Shown: in pieces, positions 41,601 through 50,912 of the stretch | How the letters are laid out: each line of letters starts with the position of its first letter | How positions within the stretch are numbered: the first letter of the stretch is position 1 | NCBI GenBank assembly: GCA_018713325.1 | Contig: DVFJ01000005.1 | Span: 1-64,000 of the forward strand | Length of the DNA stretch: 64,000 bases | From: Candidatus Onthenecus intestinigallinarum | Lineage (GTDB): Bacteria; Bacillota; Clostridia; Christensenellales; Aristaeellaceae | Direction of reading: 5' to 3' | The notes under the pieces: model-generated | Databases searched by the model: none | What the model was told of the DNA's origin: nothing | The model's input: only the letters and a program-made list of their open reading frames with translations | Position numbers and translations under genes: made by a program

Positions 41601-42389
41601 TCAGCCCGGCAGGTTCGGGGCCTGCTCGGCGTTGGGATCCGCCGTCGGGGCCGTGGCGCTCTGCGCGGCGCTCGTGGCCGAGTAGAGCCTGAACAGCGCG
41701 GACTGCGTCTGCGCGCCGGCGATGCCGTCGTCGGTCAGGCCGTTCTCCTTCTGGAACGCCTTCACGGCCGTCTCCGTGTTCTTGCCGAAGATGCCGTCGG
41801 CGTCGCCCTCCAGGTAGCCCAGCGCGATCAGCGCCTGCTGCAGCGCCTTCACCTGGTCGTTGCGGTCGCCGTTCTTGAGCGAGACATACGTCGGCTCAGC
41901 CGTCGGCGCGGGCGTGGGCGTGACCGGCACCGCCGTAGCCGGCTGCGGCGTGCTGATCGGCGGCTCTGCCGTCGGCCCGAAGACCGCAAACGTCGCCTGC
42001 GGCTGGCCCACCATGCCCTGCGAGGTCGCGCCCTGGTTCGTCACGCCCTGGCCCTGCAGGCTCTGCTGCGGGTCGGACGCGCCGCCGAACATGAACCGCA
42101 CCAGTACCACCACCAGCACCAGCAGCACGATGAACAGGCCGCCCGCCACGATCAGCGCCTGCGGGTTGAGCTGCACCGGCGGCCTCCCGGCCGGCCGGCC
42201 GGACGGGCGTCCCATCGGACGCCCCTGCATGGGCCGCTCCTGCGCCGGTTGGCCCTGCATGGGCCGCTCCGGGCGCTCCTGCACCGGCCGCGCGGACCGC
42301 GCCGGGCGCAGCTTGGTCAGATCCGCGCCGCACTGCGGGCAGATGTTCGACCCTGCCGGAATCTCTCTATTGCAAACAGGGCATGTCAT
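41601..42389 (-). CDS. Zinc-ribbon membrane protein with peptidoglycan-binding domain
   Basis: This 262-aa protein (ATG 42389) begins with a zinc ribbon (CPVCNREIPAGSNICPQCGADL), then an Arg/Pro linker of RPMQGQPAQERPMQGRP type, one membrane helix (ALIVAGGLFIVLLVLVVVLVRFMF), a Thr/Pro stalk and a C-terminal PG_binding_1 domain (NDQVKALQQALIALGYLEGDADGIFGKNTETAVKAFQKENGL). The cytoplasmic zinc ribbon and external wall-binding domain place it across the membrane. The role is unknown; it may sense or tether the cell wall. Confidence 0.82.
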   Translation of the reverse strand: MTCPVCNREIPAGSNICPQCGADLTKLRPARSARPVQERPERPMQGQPAQERPMQGRPMGRPSGRPAGRPPVQLNPQALIVAGGLFIVLLVLVVVLVRFMFGGASDPQQSLQGQGVTNQGATSQGMVGQPQATFAVFGPTAEPPISTPQPATAVPVTPTPAPTAEPTYVSLKNGDRNDQVKALQQALIALGYLEGDADGIFGKNTETAVKAFQKENGLTDDGIAGAQTQSALFRLYSATSAAQSATAPTADPNAEQAPNLPG

Positions 42390-42425
42390 ATCGGACGCCT
42401 CCTCTGCGGACTTCTTTACGATTCT

Positions 42426-42454
42426 AGTATAAACGAAAATTTGTAATATATCAA
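42426..42454 (-). promoter_or_regulatory. Promoter of the zinc-ribbon gene
   Basis: The minus strand has TTGATA, a 17-bp spacer and TATACT. The -35 overlaps the stop of the small upstream ORF. Confidence 0.75.
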
Positions 42455-42639
42455 GTGTTTTCGTCATAATTTCGTAATGATTGCGCGCCCTTTTCGCCCC
42501 TTCTCTCCCGCGCGCCGTCCGTACATTCCGCATGGCCTGGCGCGCACATCGCCCGGCGCAGATCCCCCCGGCTGACATAGGCCCCATAGCACAGCAGCGC
42601 CGCCCACGCCTCCATCCGCTTTTGTACCGCCTCGCTCAT
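42451..42639 (-). CDS. Small hypothetical protein (62 aa)
   Basis: I do not recognise it. ATG 42639 has GGAGG 6 nt upstream, and a TTGTAT-17-TATAAC promoter-like pair lies just before. The predicted protein (MSEAVQKRMEAWAALLCYGAYVSRGDLRRAMCAP...) is helical and charged at its end. A chance ORF cannot be excluded. Confidence 0.42.
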   Translation of the reverse strand: MSEAVQKRMEAWAALLCYGAYVSRGDLRRAMCAPGHAECTDGARERRGEKGAQSLRNYDENT

Positions 42640-42820
42640 CGTCATCCTCCAAGCATAAGAACAGATGTTCTCTTTATCCTCTGTTATACCAACATGGAGG
42701 CCAAAATACAAGGTCAAACGCAAATTTTTTTTTTCGGGGACGGCAAAACGCCCTCGCCAAAGCGGGGCGGATGGGCTACAATAGAAAAAGATGCGAAGGA
42801 GAAGGAAGGGGGCGCGGCGG

Positions 42821-43768
42821 GTGTTCAAGCCGTTTGACCGGCCGATCGTCGTCGTGGACCTGGAGTGGAACCAGAACGCCTACAAGCCGCGCTATGAGAT
42901 GCCGCACGAGATCATCGAGATCGGGGCGGTGCGGCTGGGGCCGAACCTGCGCGCCGAGGCGACGCTGGGGCGGGTGATCCGGCCGCAGGCGTACCCGGCG
43001 CTGGACAGGCACATCCGCGAGGTGACGGGCATCACGCAGGCGGAGGTGGACGCGGGCGAGCCATTCCCGCAGGCGTTTGCGGCGCTGCGGGCATTCTGTG
43101 GGGAAGGGGCGCGGCTGTGCACCTGGGGCCGGGACGACTACCCGGTGCTGCTGCGCAACGTGCGCTTTCACGGGCTGGAGCCGGGCTTTGAGCCGCCGCT
43201 GGACGCGCAGCTGCTCTACGCGCACCTGCTGACGGACGCGCCGGGGCGGCAGGTGGGGCTGCACGCGGCGATGGAGGCGCTGGGCATCGAGCCGGAGCTG
43301 CCGGCGCACCGGGCGGTCAACGACGCGCTGTGCACGGCGCAGGTGCTGCGCGTGATCCGCGCGGCATGGGAGGCCGCGCCCGCGCAGGCCCTGGAGGCGC
43401 TGGAGCGCACGGCCGCGCAGGAGGCGCGCATCGCGGCCTCGGATGTGCGCAGCGTGCCCACGCCCTACAAATACCAGACGGAGGCGGTCGGCGACGAGCG
43501 GCTGGTGCGCGTGCGCTGCCCCGTATGCGGCGGGCGCACGACGTACAAGCTGCCGTGGTTCGACACGGGGCATGAGCGCTACCTGTCGCTGAGCCTGTGC
43601 CCCGAGCACGGCGTGGCGCTGTGCCAGATGCACTTCAAGCGGATGGGCAACGCCCGGCTGCTGATGCATCAGCGGGCGTACATCGCCCCGCCCGAGCAGC
43701 AGGACGAGGCGATGCGCCGCTTTGAGGCGGCCTCGCGCACGCCGCCGCGCCGCCGCCGGGGCCGGTGA
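42821..43768 (+). CDS. DEDDh-type 3'-5' exonuclease with zinc-binding C-terminus
   Basis: This protein (315 aa) has the exonuclease fold: IVVVDLEWNQN (motif I), a middle motif around TWGRDDYPVLL and HRAVNDALCTAQVL (motif III). A C-terminal region with CPVCGGRTTY and CPEHGVALCQMHF probably binds zinc. I use GTG 42821 (GGAAGGGG upstream) because ATG 42791 lies within about 10 nt of the TACAAT -10-like box at 42777. The substrate (DNA, RNA or oligonucleotides) is unknown. Confidence 0.78.
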   Translation: MFKPFDRPIVVVDLEWNQNAYKPRYEMPHEIIEIGAVRLGPNLRAEATLGRVIRPQAYPALDRHIREVTGITQAEVDAGEPFPQAFAALRAFCGEGARLCTWGRDDYPVLLRNVRFHGLEPGFEPPLDAQLLYAHLLTDAPGRQVGLHAAMEALGIEPELPAHRAVNDALCTAQVLRVIRAAWEAAPAQALEALERTAAQEARIAASDVRSVPTPYKYQTEAVGDERLVRVRCPVCGGRTTYKLPWFDTGHERYLSLSLCPEHGVALCQMHFKRMGNARLLMHQRAYIAPPEQQDEAMRRFEAASRTPPRRRRGR

Positions 43769-43996
43769 GGAACGGGGGAACGGGGCCCCCGGGGCGCTGC
43801 CCCGGACCCCGGCAGGGGGACAAGGCCCCCCTGCACTCCCCGCCAAGGGGAGAACGGCGGGGCTTCGCGCCCCGCGCCACAAAAACAAAAAGGGCCATGC
43901 GAAAGCATGGCCCTTTTGCATATGACCGAACCCCCCATGCGGGCCGAGCGCAGCGCAGGCCCTCTGTGGCGGGGTGCAGGGGGCAGCGCCCCCGGG
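43769..43996. repeat. Composite intergenic repeat block with terminator
   Basis: Modules in order: GGGGCGCTGCCCC, GCAGGGGGACAAGGCCCCCCTGC, GGGGCTTCGCGCCCC, terminator hairpin GGGCCATGC-GAAA-GCATGGCCC (43892-43913), GGGCCGAGCGCAGCGCAGGCCC and GGGGGCAGCGCCCCC. Confidence 0.85.
43892..43913. terminator. Bidirectional terminator hairpin (module D variant)
   Basis: The 9-bp stem has a GAAA tetraloop, AAAAA before and TTTT after. The GTGC/GCAC pair of other copies is ATGC/GCAT here, changed on both arms. Confidence 0.82.
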
Positions 43997-44491
43997 TTAC
44001 TTGGCGTACGGCTCCAGCGTCGGATAGCCCGCATCCACGATTTCAACCATCCGCGCCACGGCCTCGAGCAGGATATCCGCCATGCTGTCGTCCGGGCGCA
44101 GGATCACATCCATCGCGACCGTCACCGTGTTGTCGTCGTCCGCCGTCCACTTCGCGAGGATGTACTCGCCGTTCAGCTCGTTCACCAGGTTCAGAATGAC
44201 CGGCTTCATCGCCTCGTCGTACTCGATGACGTCCCATACGCGCAGGCCGCAGCGCTCCTCGTTCTCGTGAAAGAACAGCTTCACATCCACATCGAGGTTG
44301 TCCGCGCCGTAGGGCATCTCCAGCCGCTCGTAGTCGTTGCTGTCCATGCCCTCGTAGGTGTAGACCATGTCCTCGGCGTCCAGCGCCTCCACGAACAGCG
44401 CCGTCGTCTCGTAGGTGTAGTCCTCCGCCATCGCCGGGACCGCCAGGCACAGCGCCAGCACCAACGCGCACACACACAACATCCGCTTCAT
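43997..44491 (-). CDS. Secreted YbjN-like domain protein
   Basis: This 164-aa protein starts at ATG 44491 with GAGGAGGA upstream. A signal peptide (about 1-22, ending AMA) precedes a small acidic alpha/beta domain (LNLVNELNGEYILAKWTADDDNTVTVAMDVILRPDD) that resembles YbjN/type III chaperone-like folds. No catalytic motif is seen. A consensus promoter lies upstream, so it is monocistronic. The function is unknown. Confidence 0.62.
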   Translation of the reverse strand: MKRMLCVCALVLALCLAVPAMAEDYTYETTALFVEALDAEDMVYTYEGMDSNDYERLEMPYGADNLDVDVKLFFHENEERCGLRVWDVIEYDEAMKPVILNLVNELNGEYILAKWTADDDNTVTVAMDVILRPDDSMADILLEAVARMVEIVDAGYPTLEPYAK

Positions 44492-44523
44492 GAGACCGTC
44501 CTCCTCCATATTCAGATGGGCAC

Positions 44524-44552
44524 AGCATAGCATATTTCTTGCATTTTGTCAA
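44524..44552 (-). promoter_or_regulatory. Promoter of the YbjN-like gene
   Basis: The minus strand has a perfect TTGACA, a 17-bp spacer and TATGCT. Confidence 0.8.
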
Positions 44553-44569
44553 TGATTAACAAAACAGCC

Positions 44570-44880
44570 GCGCCTGCACCCGCCAAAAGGGCCGCGCTTT
44601 CGCACGGCCCTTTTTCCTGATAGCAGAGGCCCCACCCCATGTGGGCCGAGCGAAGCGCAGGCCCTCTGTGGCGGGGCGTCGGGGAGGCACTGTGTCCCGC
44701 CGCCTCAATCGTCGCGGGCGGTCAGCGCGTTGCGCTGTCCTCGGGCGCTGCCGCGCCGCCGCTCGTTTCGGCGGCCTCGTCCGGGTCGCTTTGCCCCTTC
44801 GGGACAATCGGCCCACTGGGCCGCCGCTCCCCTCCCGAGCCCCTGCCGGGGGTCCGGGGGCAGCGCCCCCGGGGAGAAAA
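44570..44880. repeat. Composite intergenic repeat block with module E
   Basis: No gene is supported. A terminator hairpin GGGCCGCGC-TTTC-GCACGGCCC plus TTTTT (about 44589-44615), GGGCCGAGCGAAGCGCAGGCCC, module E (44693-44842, nearly identical to 12047-12197) and GGGGGCAGCGCCCCC are present. Confidence 0.85.
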
Positions 44881-45963
44881 TCAGTCGAAGTAGACGGGCT
44901 TGCCGGTCTTGGCCGAGTTGTAGATGGCCTCGAGGATTTCCGTCACCACCAGCGCCTGCTCGGGCAGGACGGTGGGCTTGGCGCCGTTCTCCAGCGCGGC
45001 GTAGAACTGCTCGGCCTCCACGTCCTTGGCATCCTTGACGGAGCCGTCGTAGAACGCGACGCCGCCGGCCTCCAGGTCGGGCTTGGTGACGTACATCTTG
45101 GAGAAGCGCTCGCCGTTGATGCGCAGGCCGTCCTTCATGTCCGCGCCGGCCTTGGTGCCGCACAGGGAGGTCTTGGCCTCGTCCACGTCCAGCGAGTTGA
45201 GCGCCCAGGAGGCCTCGAGCACGATCGTCGCGCCGTTCTTCATCTTGATGAAGCCCATGGCCGAATCCTCGACCGTGAACTTCTCGGGATCCCACGGGCC
45301 CCACGCGTTGGCGGCGTCCTTGGTGTCGGCCAGCTTGCGGTACACGCTGCCCATGACGGACTCGACCTCGTAGTTGTTCATCTCCCAGAGCGTCAGGTCC
45401 AGCGCGTGCGTGCCGATGTCGATCAGCGGACCGCCGCCCTGCGCCTCCTCATCCAGGAACACGCCCCACGTCGGCACCGCGCGGCGGCGAATCGCATGCG
45501 CCCGCGCGTAGTAGACCTCGCCCAGGTCGCCGGCCTCGCAGCACTTCTTCAGGTACAGGCTGTCGGGGCGGAACCGGTTCTGATAGCCGATCGTCAGCGT
45601 CTTGCCCGTGCGCTTGGCGCACTCGACCATCGCGCGCGCGTCCGCGGCCGTCTTGGCCATGGGCTTCTCGCACATGACGTCCTTGCCGGCCTCCATCGCC
45701 GCAATCGAGATCGGCGCGTGCGCCTTGTTGGGCGTGAGCACGTGCACGACGTCGATCGTCGGATCCGCGACCAGCTCTTCATAGGTATCGTAGATCTTCG
45801 CGTCCTCCGCGCCGTATTCCTTGAGCGCCTTCTCCGCGCGCTCGCGGATCAGATCGCAGAACGCGACCATCTTCACATTGGGCAGCGCCTTGAGCGCCGG
45901 CAGGTGTTTGCCATTGGCGATGCCGCCGCATCCGACGATGCCTACACGAAATTCCTTGGCCAT
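44881..45963 (-). CDS. Gfo/Idh/MocA-family oxidoreductase
   Basis: This 360-aa NAD(P)-dependent dehydrogenase acts on a sugar or inositol-type substrate. The Rossmann motif VGIVGCGGIANGKHLPAL is at the N-terminus, followed by the catalytic EKPMAKT motif and a C-terminal substrate domain with GGGPLIDIGTHALDLTLW, whose Asp and His are conserved in the family. It lies 78 nt downstream of a sugar isomerase/epimerase-like gene on the same strand, so the two form a catabolic operon. The substrate is not determined. Confidence 0.9.
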   Translation of the reverse strand: MAKEFRVGIVGCGGIANGKHLPALKALPNVKMVAFCDLIRERAEKALKEYGAEDAKIYDTYEELVADPTIDVVHVLTPNKAHAPISIAAMEAGKDVMCEKPMAKTAADARAMVECAKRTGKTLTIGYQNRFRPDSLYLKKCCEAGDLGEVYYARAHAIRRRAVPTWGVFLDEEAQGGGPLIDIGTHALDLTLWEMNNYEVESVMGSVYRKLADTKDAANAWGPWDPEKFTVEDSAMGFIKMKNGATIVLEASWALNSLDVDEAKTSLCGTKAGADMKDGLRINGERFSKMYVTKPDLEAGGVAFYDGSVKDAKDVEAEQFYAALENGAKPTVLPEQALVVTEILEAIYNSAKTGKPVYFD

Positions 45964-46041
45964 GGGAAACTCCTCCTTGCAGTTGTTCTTATTTCCACGG
46001 GCCGCCCGCGCCGGGCCGCCCGCCGAAATGCAGCTTGTGCG

Positions 46042-46818
46042 TCACGCGCCCAGCCGCGCCAGCAGCGCCCGGATGTGCGCGCACGACGCGGCGATGTCCG
46101 CCTGCACGTCGCCCGCATACGCCTCCTGCTCGACGATCAGGCCCGCCTCGAGCCGGCCCGCCCGCGCCAGCGTGCGCGCGATCCGCTCAAAGTCGAGGAT
46201 CCCGCCGCCGACCGGCACGTCGATCGCCTCCGGGCTGCGCGTGCGGTAGTCCGCGTTGATGTCCTTGAAGTGCACAGGGCCCGTCTGCGCGCCCAGCGAG
46301 GCGATGTACGCATCCGGCTCCACGCCGCCATACAGCGCCCAGCACGTATCCACCTCGCCCAGCGCGCCCGACCCGCGCACGATCACATCCATCGGCAGCC
46401 GCCCGTCCGGCAGCGCCTTGAACTCGTGCCCGTGGTTGTGGTAGCCCACCTCGATGCCATGCGGCGCAAGGTACGCCTTCGCGCCCGCCAGCAGCGCCGC
46501 CGTCTCCTCGCACGCCGCCGCGCTGTCCGCCTTCGACCAGGGCAGCACCGCATAGCGCACGCCCAGCGCGCGCAGCGCTTCCAGCGTGTCCGGCAGCGCG
46601 TCCGCCCGCAGCCAGGCCTCCGGCACGTGCATGCTGTACGACACGAGCCCGCGCGCCTCGCACGCCGCCCGCGCGCCCGCCGGATCCTGCGTCACCTGCG
46701 GGCAGCCGTACCACTCCACGCAGTCATAGCCCGCCGCGCGCGTCATATCCAGCGCGCGCTCGAGCGACTCCTCCACCACCTCGCGCAGCGAATACAGCTG
46801 CAATCCCACAGGCGCCAA
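46042..46818 (-). CDS. Sugar phosphate isomerase/epimerase (xylose-isomerase-like barrel)
   Basis: This 258-aa protein is a TIM barrel of the AP endonuclease 2 superfamily: VGLQLYSLREVVEE at the N-terminus, YDCVEWYG, IEVGYHNHGHEF and GEVDTCWALYGGVEPDAY, typical of IolE/IolI-like epimerases with metal ligands Glu, Asp and His. I choose TTG 46818, with GGGAGGG 6 nt upstream; the 505-aa ORF runs through repeats. It is the first gene of an operon with the Gfo/Idh/MocA oxidoreductase. Confidence 0.82.
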   Translation of the reverse strand: MAPVGLQLYSLREVVEESLERALDMTRAAGYDCVEWYGCPQVTQDPAGARAACEARGLVSYSMHVPEAWLRADALPDTLEALRALGVRYAVLPWSKADSAAACEETAALLAGAKAYLAPHGIEVGYHNHGHEFKALPDGRLPMDVIVRGSGALGEVDTCWALYGGVEPDAYIASLGAQTGPVHFKDINADYRTRSPEAIDVPVGGGILDFERIARTLARAGRLEAGLIVEQEAYAGDVQADIAASCAHIRALLARLGA

Positions 46819-46875
46819 GGGAATCCCTCCCGTTCGCTTTTGCCGCCGCCGGTTCGGGCGCCGGTTCCTGTCCTT

Positions 46876-46904
46876 ATCATAGCAGATTTTGGGCCGATTG
46901 TGTA
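46876..46904 (-). promoter_or_regulatory. Promoter of the isomerase/oxidoreductase operon
   Basis: The minus strand has TACACA, a 17-bp spacer and TATGAT, about 60 nt before the TTG start. Confidence 0.6.
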
Positions 46905-46917
46905 GAGCTTCCACAAA

Positions 46918-47246
46918 AAAAAACTCCCTCCGCCAGGGCTCCGCCCTGGACCCGGCAGAGGGACATGGCCCCTCTGCACTCCCCGCTATGGGCCTGCGCT
47001 GCGCTCGGCCCTTGAACGCCCATGCAAACAGGCCGCGAAAGTCAACAGGCCGCGCATGCGGGGCGGGGGCGAAATGGCGCGACGATTGAGGCGGCGGGAC
47101 ATATGCCCTCCCCCGACGCCCCCGCACAGGGGCATCCCCGCAAACGCCCCGAAATGCGACAGGCCGCGCAAAGCGCGGCCTTGGCGGTGGGGTGTCGGGG
47201 AGACACTGTCTCCCCGACCGGGGGTCCAGGGGGCAGAGCCCCCTGG
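46918..47246. repeat. Composite intergenic repeat block
   Basis: No gene is supported. Modules: CCAGGGCTCCGCCCTGG, GCAGAGGGACATGGCCCCTCTGC, GGGCCTGCGCTGCGCTCGGCCC, an inverted fragment of module E (GCGACGATTGAGGCGGCGGGACA, about 47080-47102), terminator-like GGCCGCGC-AAA-GCGCGGCC (47162-47180), GGGGAGACACTGTCTCCCC and CCAGGGGGCAGAGCCCCCTGG. Confidence 0.82.
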
Positions 47247-47930
47247 CTATTTGATGACGTAGGAGCTGCGCTGCACGCGCTTGGCCAGGTTGGTGAAGGT
47301 GAAGCAGACCAGGAAGTATACGAGGGCGACGGTGACATAGACGGCGGCGGTGTGATCGCGCAGGTCCAGCTGATTGATGGCCTGCTTGGCGCGGTCGTAC
47401 AGGTCGCCCATGGCGAGCGCGGCGCAGAAGGAGGTGTCCTTGATGGTGGTGACGAACTGGGCGATCATCGGGGCGAGGATGCGGCGGTAGGCCTGGGGGA
47501 GGATGATGTGCACCATTGCCTGGAAGGCGCCAAAGCCCTGGCTGCTGGCGGCCTCCCACTGGCCCTTGGGCACGCCGTTGAGGCCGCCGCGGACGATCTC
47601 GGCGACGACGCCGGAGGTAAAGATGCTCATGGCGAGCGTGGCGTTGAATATTTTATTGGAAGGAAAGGGCGAGAAGAAGACCATCATGGTGATGAAGAAG
47701 AGCAGGGGGATGTTGCGCACGGTCTCGACGTAGATCGTGGCGACCCAGCGGGCGACGGGGTTTTTGCCGTTGCGCATGATGGCCAGCGCGGACCCGGCGA
47801 CAAACGAGATGGCAATCGTGCTCAGGGCGATCTGCAGCGTGACGAGCAGGCCCTCGCCGAGCACCTTGAAGAACAGCGGCGTATAGACGGTCACGACCGT
47901 ATCGCGCAGGGAGGAAAGCAGTTCAACCAT
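47247..47930 (-). CDS. Polar amino-acid ABC transporter permease
   Basis: This 227-aa inner-membrane permease of the HisM/GlnP type has about five helices and the EAA loop (EAASSQGFGAFQAMVHIILPQAYRRILAPM). It forms a heterodimer with the permease encoded just upstream, whose 3' end overlaps its start by 8 nt. Together with the substrate-binding protein and ATPase farther upstream it makes a complete importer. Confidence 0.93.
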   Translation of the reverse strand: MVELLSSLRDTVVTVYTPLFFKVLGEGLLVTLQIALSTIAISFVAGSALAIMRNGKNPVARWVATIYVETVRNIPLLFFITMMVFFSPFPSNKIFNATLAMSIFTSGVVAEIVRGGLNGVPKGQWEAASSQGFGAFQAMVHIILPQAYRRILAPMIAQFVTTIKDTSFCAALAMGDLYDRAKQAINQLDLRDHTAAVYVTVALVYFLVCFTFTNLAKRVQRSSYVIK

Positions 47931-48615
47931 GGCGGACGAGCCTCCCTTCCAGACGGCGCGCGAGCAGCGAGATCGGCAGGCAGATGCACAGGTACAGCAG
48001 GCCGGTCATCAGCAGGGGCGGGCCGTAGTTGTCGCTGCGGGCGGCGATGGAATCCAGCGAATAGATGAGGTCGCGCGCGGTGACCACGGAGAGCACGGAC
48101 GAGTTCTTGATCAGGTTGACCGCCTGATTGGTCAGCGGCGGCAGCGCGATGCGCACGGCCTGCGGCAGGATGACGTGCGCCATGGACCCGATGAACCCAA
48201 AGCCCTGGCTGCTGGCCGCCTCGAACTGCCCGGCCGGCACGCTCATGATCGCGCTGTGCACGATCGTCGCGCAGTACGCGCCCGTGTAGATCGACAGGCC
48301 GATGATGCCCGCCTCCACCTTCTTGCGGTAGATGCCCATCGCCGGCATGATCACCAGATAGATGATGATGACCTGGATCACCAGCGGCGTATTTTGGAAA
48401 AACGCGATGTACGCGCGGCACGCACGCGTGATCCACCTGCGCTGCGTGGCCATGAGCAGCCCGACGGCCACGCCGATGATCAGCGCGAAGATCAGCGAAA
48501 AAAACGAGACCTTCACCGTCATCACAAAGCCTGCGATGACCTCCTCGCGCGCGTCGTACAGCTCCAGCCAGCGCTTTGCGCCGAAGATCTTCTGGAACCC
48601 GCTGAAAAAGTCCAT
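47923..48615 (-). CDS. Polar amino-acid ABC transporter permease
   Basis: This 230-aa permease (ATG 48615; the 252-aa ORF adds translated repeat) has the matching EAA loop EAASSQGFGFIGSMAHVILPQAVRIALPPL and FFQNTPLVIQ, typical of HisQ/GlnP. It pairs with the downstream permease. A 422-bp stretch of hairpin repeats separates it from the substrate-binding protein gene, which is unusual inside a transporter operon. Confidence 0.93.
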   Translation of the reverse strand: MDFFSGFQKIFGAKRWLELYDAREEVIAGFVMTVKVSFFSLIFALIIGVAVGLLMATQRRWITRACRAYIAFFQNTPLVIQVIIIYLVIMPAMGIYRKKVEAGIIGLSIYTGAYCATIVHSAIMSVPAGQFEAASSQGFGFIGSMAHVILPQAVRIALPPLTNQAVNLIKNSSVLSVVTARDLIYSLDSIAARSDNYGPPLLMTGLLYLCICLPISLLARRLEGRLVRHG

Positions 48616-49037
48616 GCGCTTCGCGCCTCCTTCCTGGGGCTCCGCCCCAGACCCCGGCAGGGGGACAGTGTCCCCCTGCACCCCGCCGCCAGGGCCGCGC
48701 GATGCGCGGCCGGGGGAAATACGGCGGTGTGTCTTTCTTCCGATATATTCCGTGTGCGTGATTCGTAACGACGGCCCGCGCCCCGGGGGACGCGGGCCGT
48801 TACCTATGGGAGCATCAGCCCCGGAGGGGCCGGGGGAGGCCGCAGCCTCCCCGCATCATTCCTTTGCGGCGACATGCGCGGCGCAAAGGCGCGCTTTTCC
48901 CGCAGCGCAGCGCAGGGAAAAGCGGACCCGTGCCTGAGGCCGCCCGCAGCCTCCGCAGAGGCTGAGGCCGAATCCTCATTCGCCGGCGGCAGAGCCGCCC
49001 GGCGAACTCGTCAAAAGGCGTCAGCCTTTTGGCGAAA
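48616..49037. repeat. Repeat-filled gap inside the amino-acid transporter operon, with module F
   Basis: No gene is supported. It holds CTGGGGCTCCGCCCCAG, GCAGGGGGACAGTGTCCCCCTGC, a 10-bp hairpin ACGGCCCGCG/CGCGGGCCGT (48771-48800) and module F (about 48850-48945, CCTTTGCGGCGACATG to GAGGCCGCCC). Hairpins made of CTGAGGC, GCCGCCCGGCG and AAAAGGC pairs follow. A weak minus-strand promoter-like TATATC lies near 48750. Confidence 0.8.
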
Positions 49038-49904
49038 TCAGGATTCCGGCCACAGCTCGGCCGTGTGCGCGTCGACCACATCCCAGTCCACGGGCGCGAG
49101 CTCCGGATAGCTGGCGACGATCTCGTCGATCGTGCCGTCCGCGCGAAGCCGCGCGACGACCTCGTCCACCAGCGCGAGCAGCTCGGTGTTGCCCTTCTTG
49201 ATCGCGATGCCGTAGGGCTGCGCGCCCTCGGTGAAGCTGTCGGGCAGGATCACGACGGAATCATCCAGGTAGCCGCCCAGGATCGACTTGTCCACGGAGA
49301 AGCAGTCGATCTGGTGCGCGAGCAGGGCCTCCTTGATCGTCGGGTAGTCGACCATCTCGTCGAACTTGTCCAGCCCGAACTCCACGCCCTTCTCGGCCGC
49401 CGCGGCGGTCAGCGCGTCGCGCGTGGTCGAGCCCTGCGCCACGCCGATGATCGTCTCGTCGCCCAGCAGGTCGTCAAAGGACGCGATGCCCGAATCCTTG
49501 AGCACCATCAGGCCCACGGAGTCGACGTAGTACGGCTTGGAGAACTCGTACAGCTCCAGGCGCTCCGGCTTGATCGTGAACGTGGAGGCGTCCATGTCCA
49601 GGTTGCCGTTGTCCAGCTCCGGGCCGCGGGTCTTGGCGGTCACGGGGAAGAACTGGATGTAGTCGCCCACGTCGGCCACATCCACGCCGAAGATCTCGGC
49701 CGCGACGTAGCGCGCCAGGTCGATCTCCATGCCGCTGTAGGTGTTCGTCGCCGGGTCGAGCAGGCCGAAGCCCGGCACGTCCGACTTGACGCCCACCTTC
49801 AGGTAGCCGCGCTCGCGGATGGCGTCCAGCTCGCCTTCGGCCAGGGACAGGCAGGGCAGCGCCAGCAGGCACAGCGCGAGCATCAGGGCAAACAACTTTT
49901 TCAT
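49038..49904 (-). CDS. Amino-acid ABC transporter substrate-binding protein
   Basis: This 288-aa exported protein (family 3) binds a polar amino acid. A signal peptide (about 1-22, with a near-lipobox CLSLA) is followed by RGYLKVGVKSDVPGFGLLDPATNTYSGMEIDLARYVAAEIFG and the usual two-lobe fold (IGVAQGSTT, YPTIKEALLAHQIDCFSVD). It follows the ATPase gene by 30 nt. The ligand is unknown, with cystine, glutamine or lysine among the possibilities. Confidence 0.92.
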   Translation of the reverse strand: MKKLFALMLALCLLALPCLSLAEGELDAIRERGYLKVGVKSDVPGFGLLDPATNTYSGMEIDLARYVAAEIFGVDVADVGDYIQFFPVTAKTRGPELDNGNLDMDASTFTIKPERLELYEFSKPYYVDSVGLMVLKDSGIASFDDLLGDETIIGVAQGSTTRDALTAAAAEKGVEFGLDKFDEMVDYPTIKEALLAHQIDCFSVDKSILGGYLDDSVVILPDSFTEGAQPYGIAIKKGNTELLALVDEVVARLRADGTIDEIVASYPELAPVDWDVVDAHTAELWPES

Positions 49905-49934
49905 GACGGTTCCCTCCTTGCGATGCTTTGTGAT

Positions 49935-50681
<747 letters not shown>

Positions 50682-50730
50682 AGGCTGCGCCTCCTCGTCT
50701 CGCTCTTCCCCGAAAATGGGGTATGAGGCG

Positions 50731-50759
50731 AGTATACCACGATCTCCCGGAAAATGCAA
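50731..50759 (-). promoter_or_regulatory. Promoter of the amino-acid transporter operon
   Basis: The minus strand has TTGCAT, a 17-bp spacer and TATACT, about 50 nt before the ATPase start. Confidence 0.7.
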
Positions 50760-50873
50760 CACACATTCTGTAAAAAATGCATTTTCCGTCAAAACGACCC
50801 TCTATAACCCCCAAAAAGATCAAAAGTGAAGGAACGGTGCGCCCATTTTCCGCAATCCGACATTTTGCGCATC

Positions 50874-50896
50874 AAAAAAGCCCCCGGAACGGGGGC
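50874..50896 (-). terminator. Terminator of lysA
   Basis: The minus strand reads GCCCCCGTTCCGGGGGC followed by TTTTTT, 17 nt after the lysA stop. Confidence 0.88.
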
Positions 50897-50912
50897 GGGG
50901 GACGTCCGCGCC

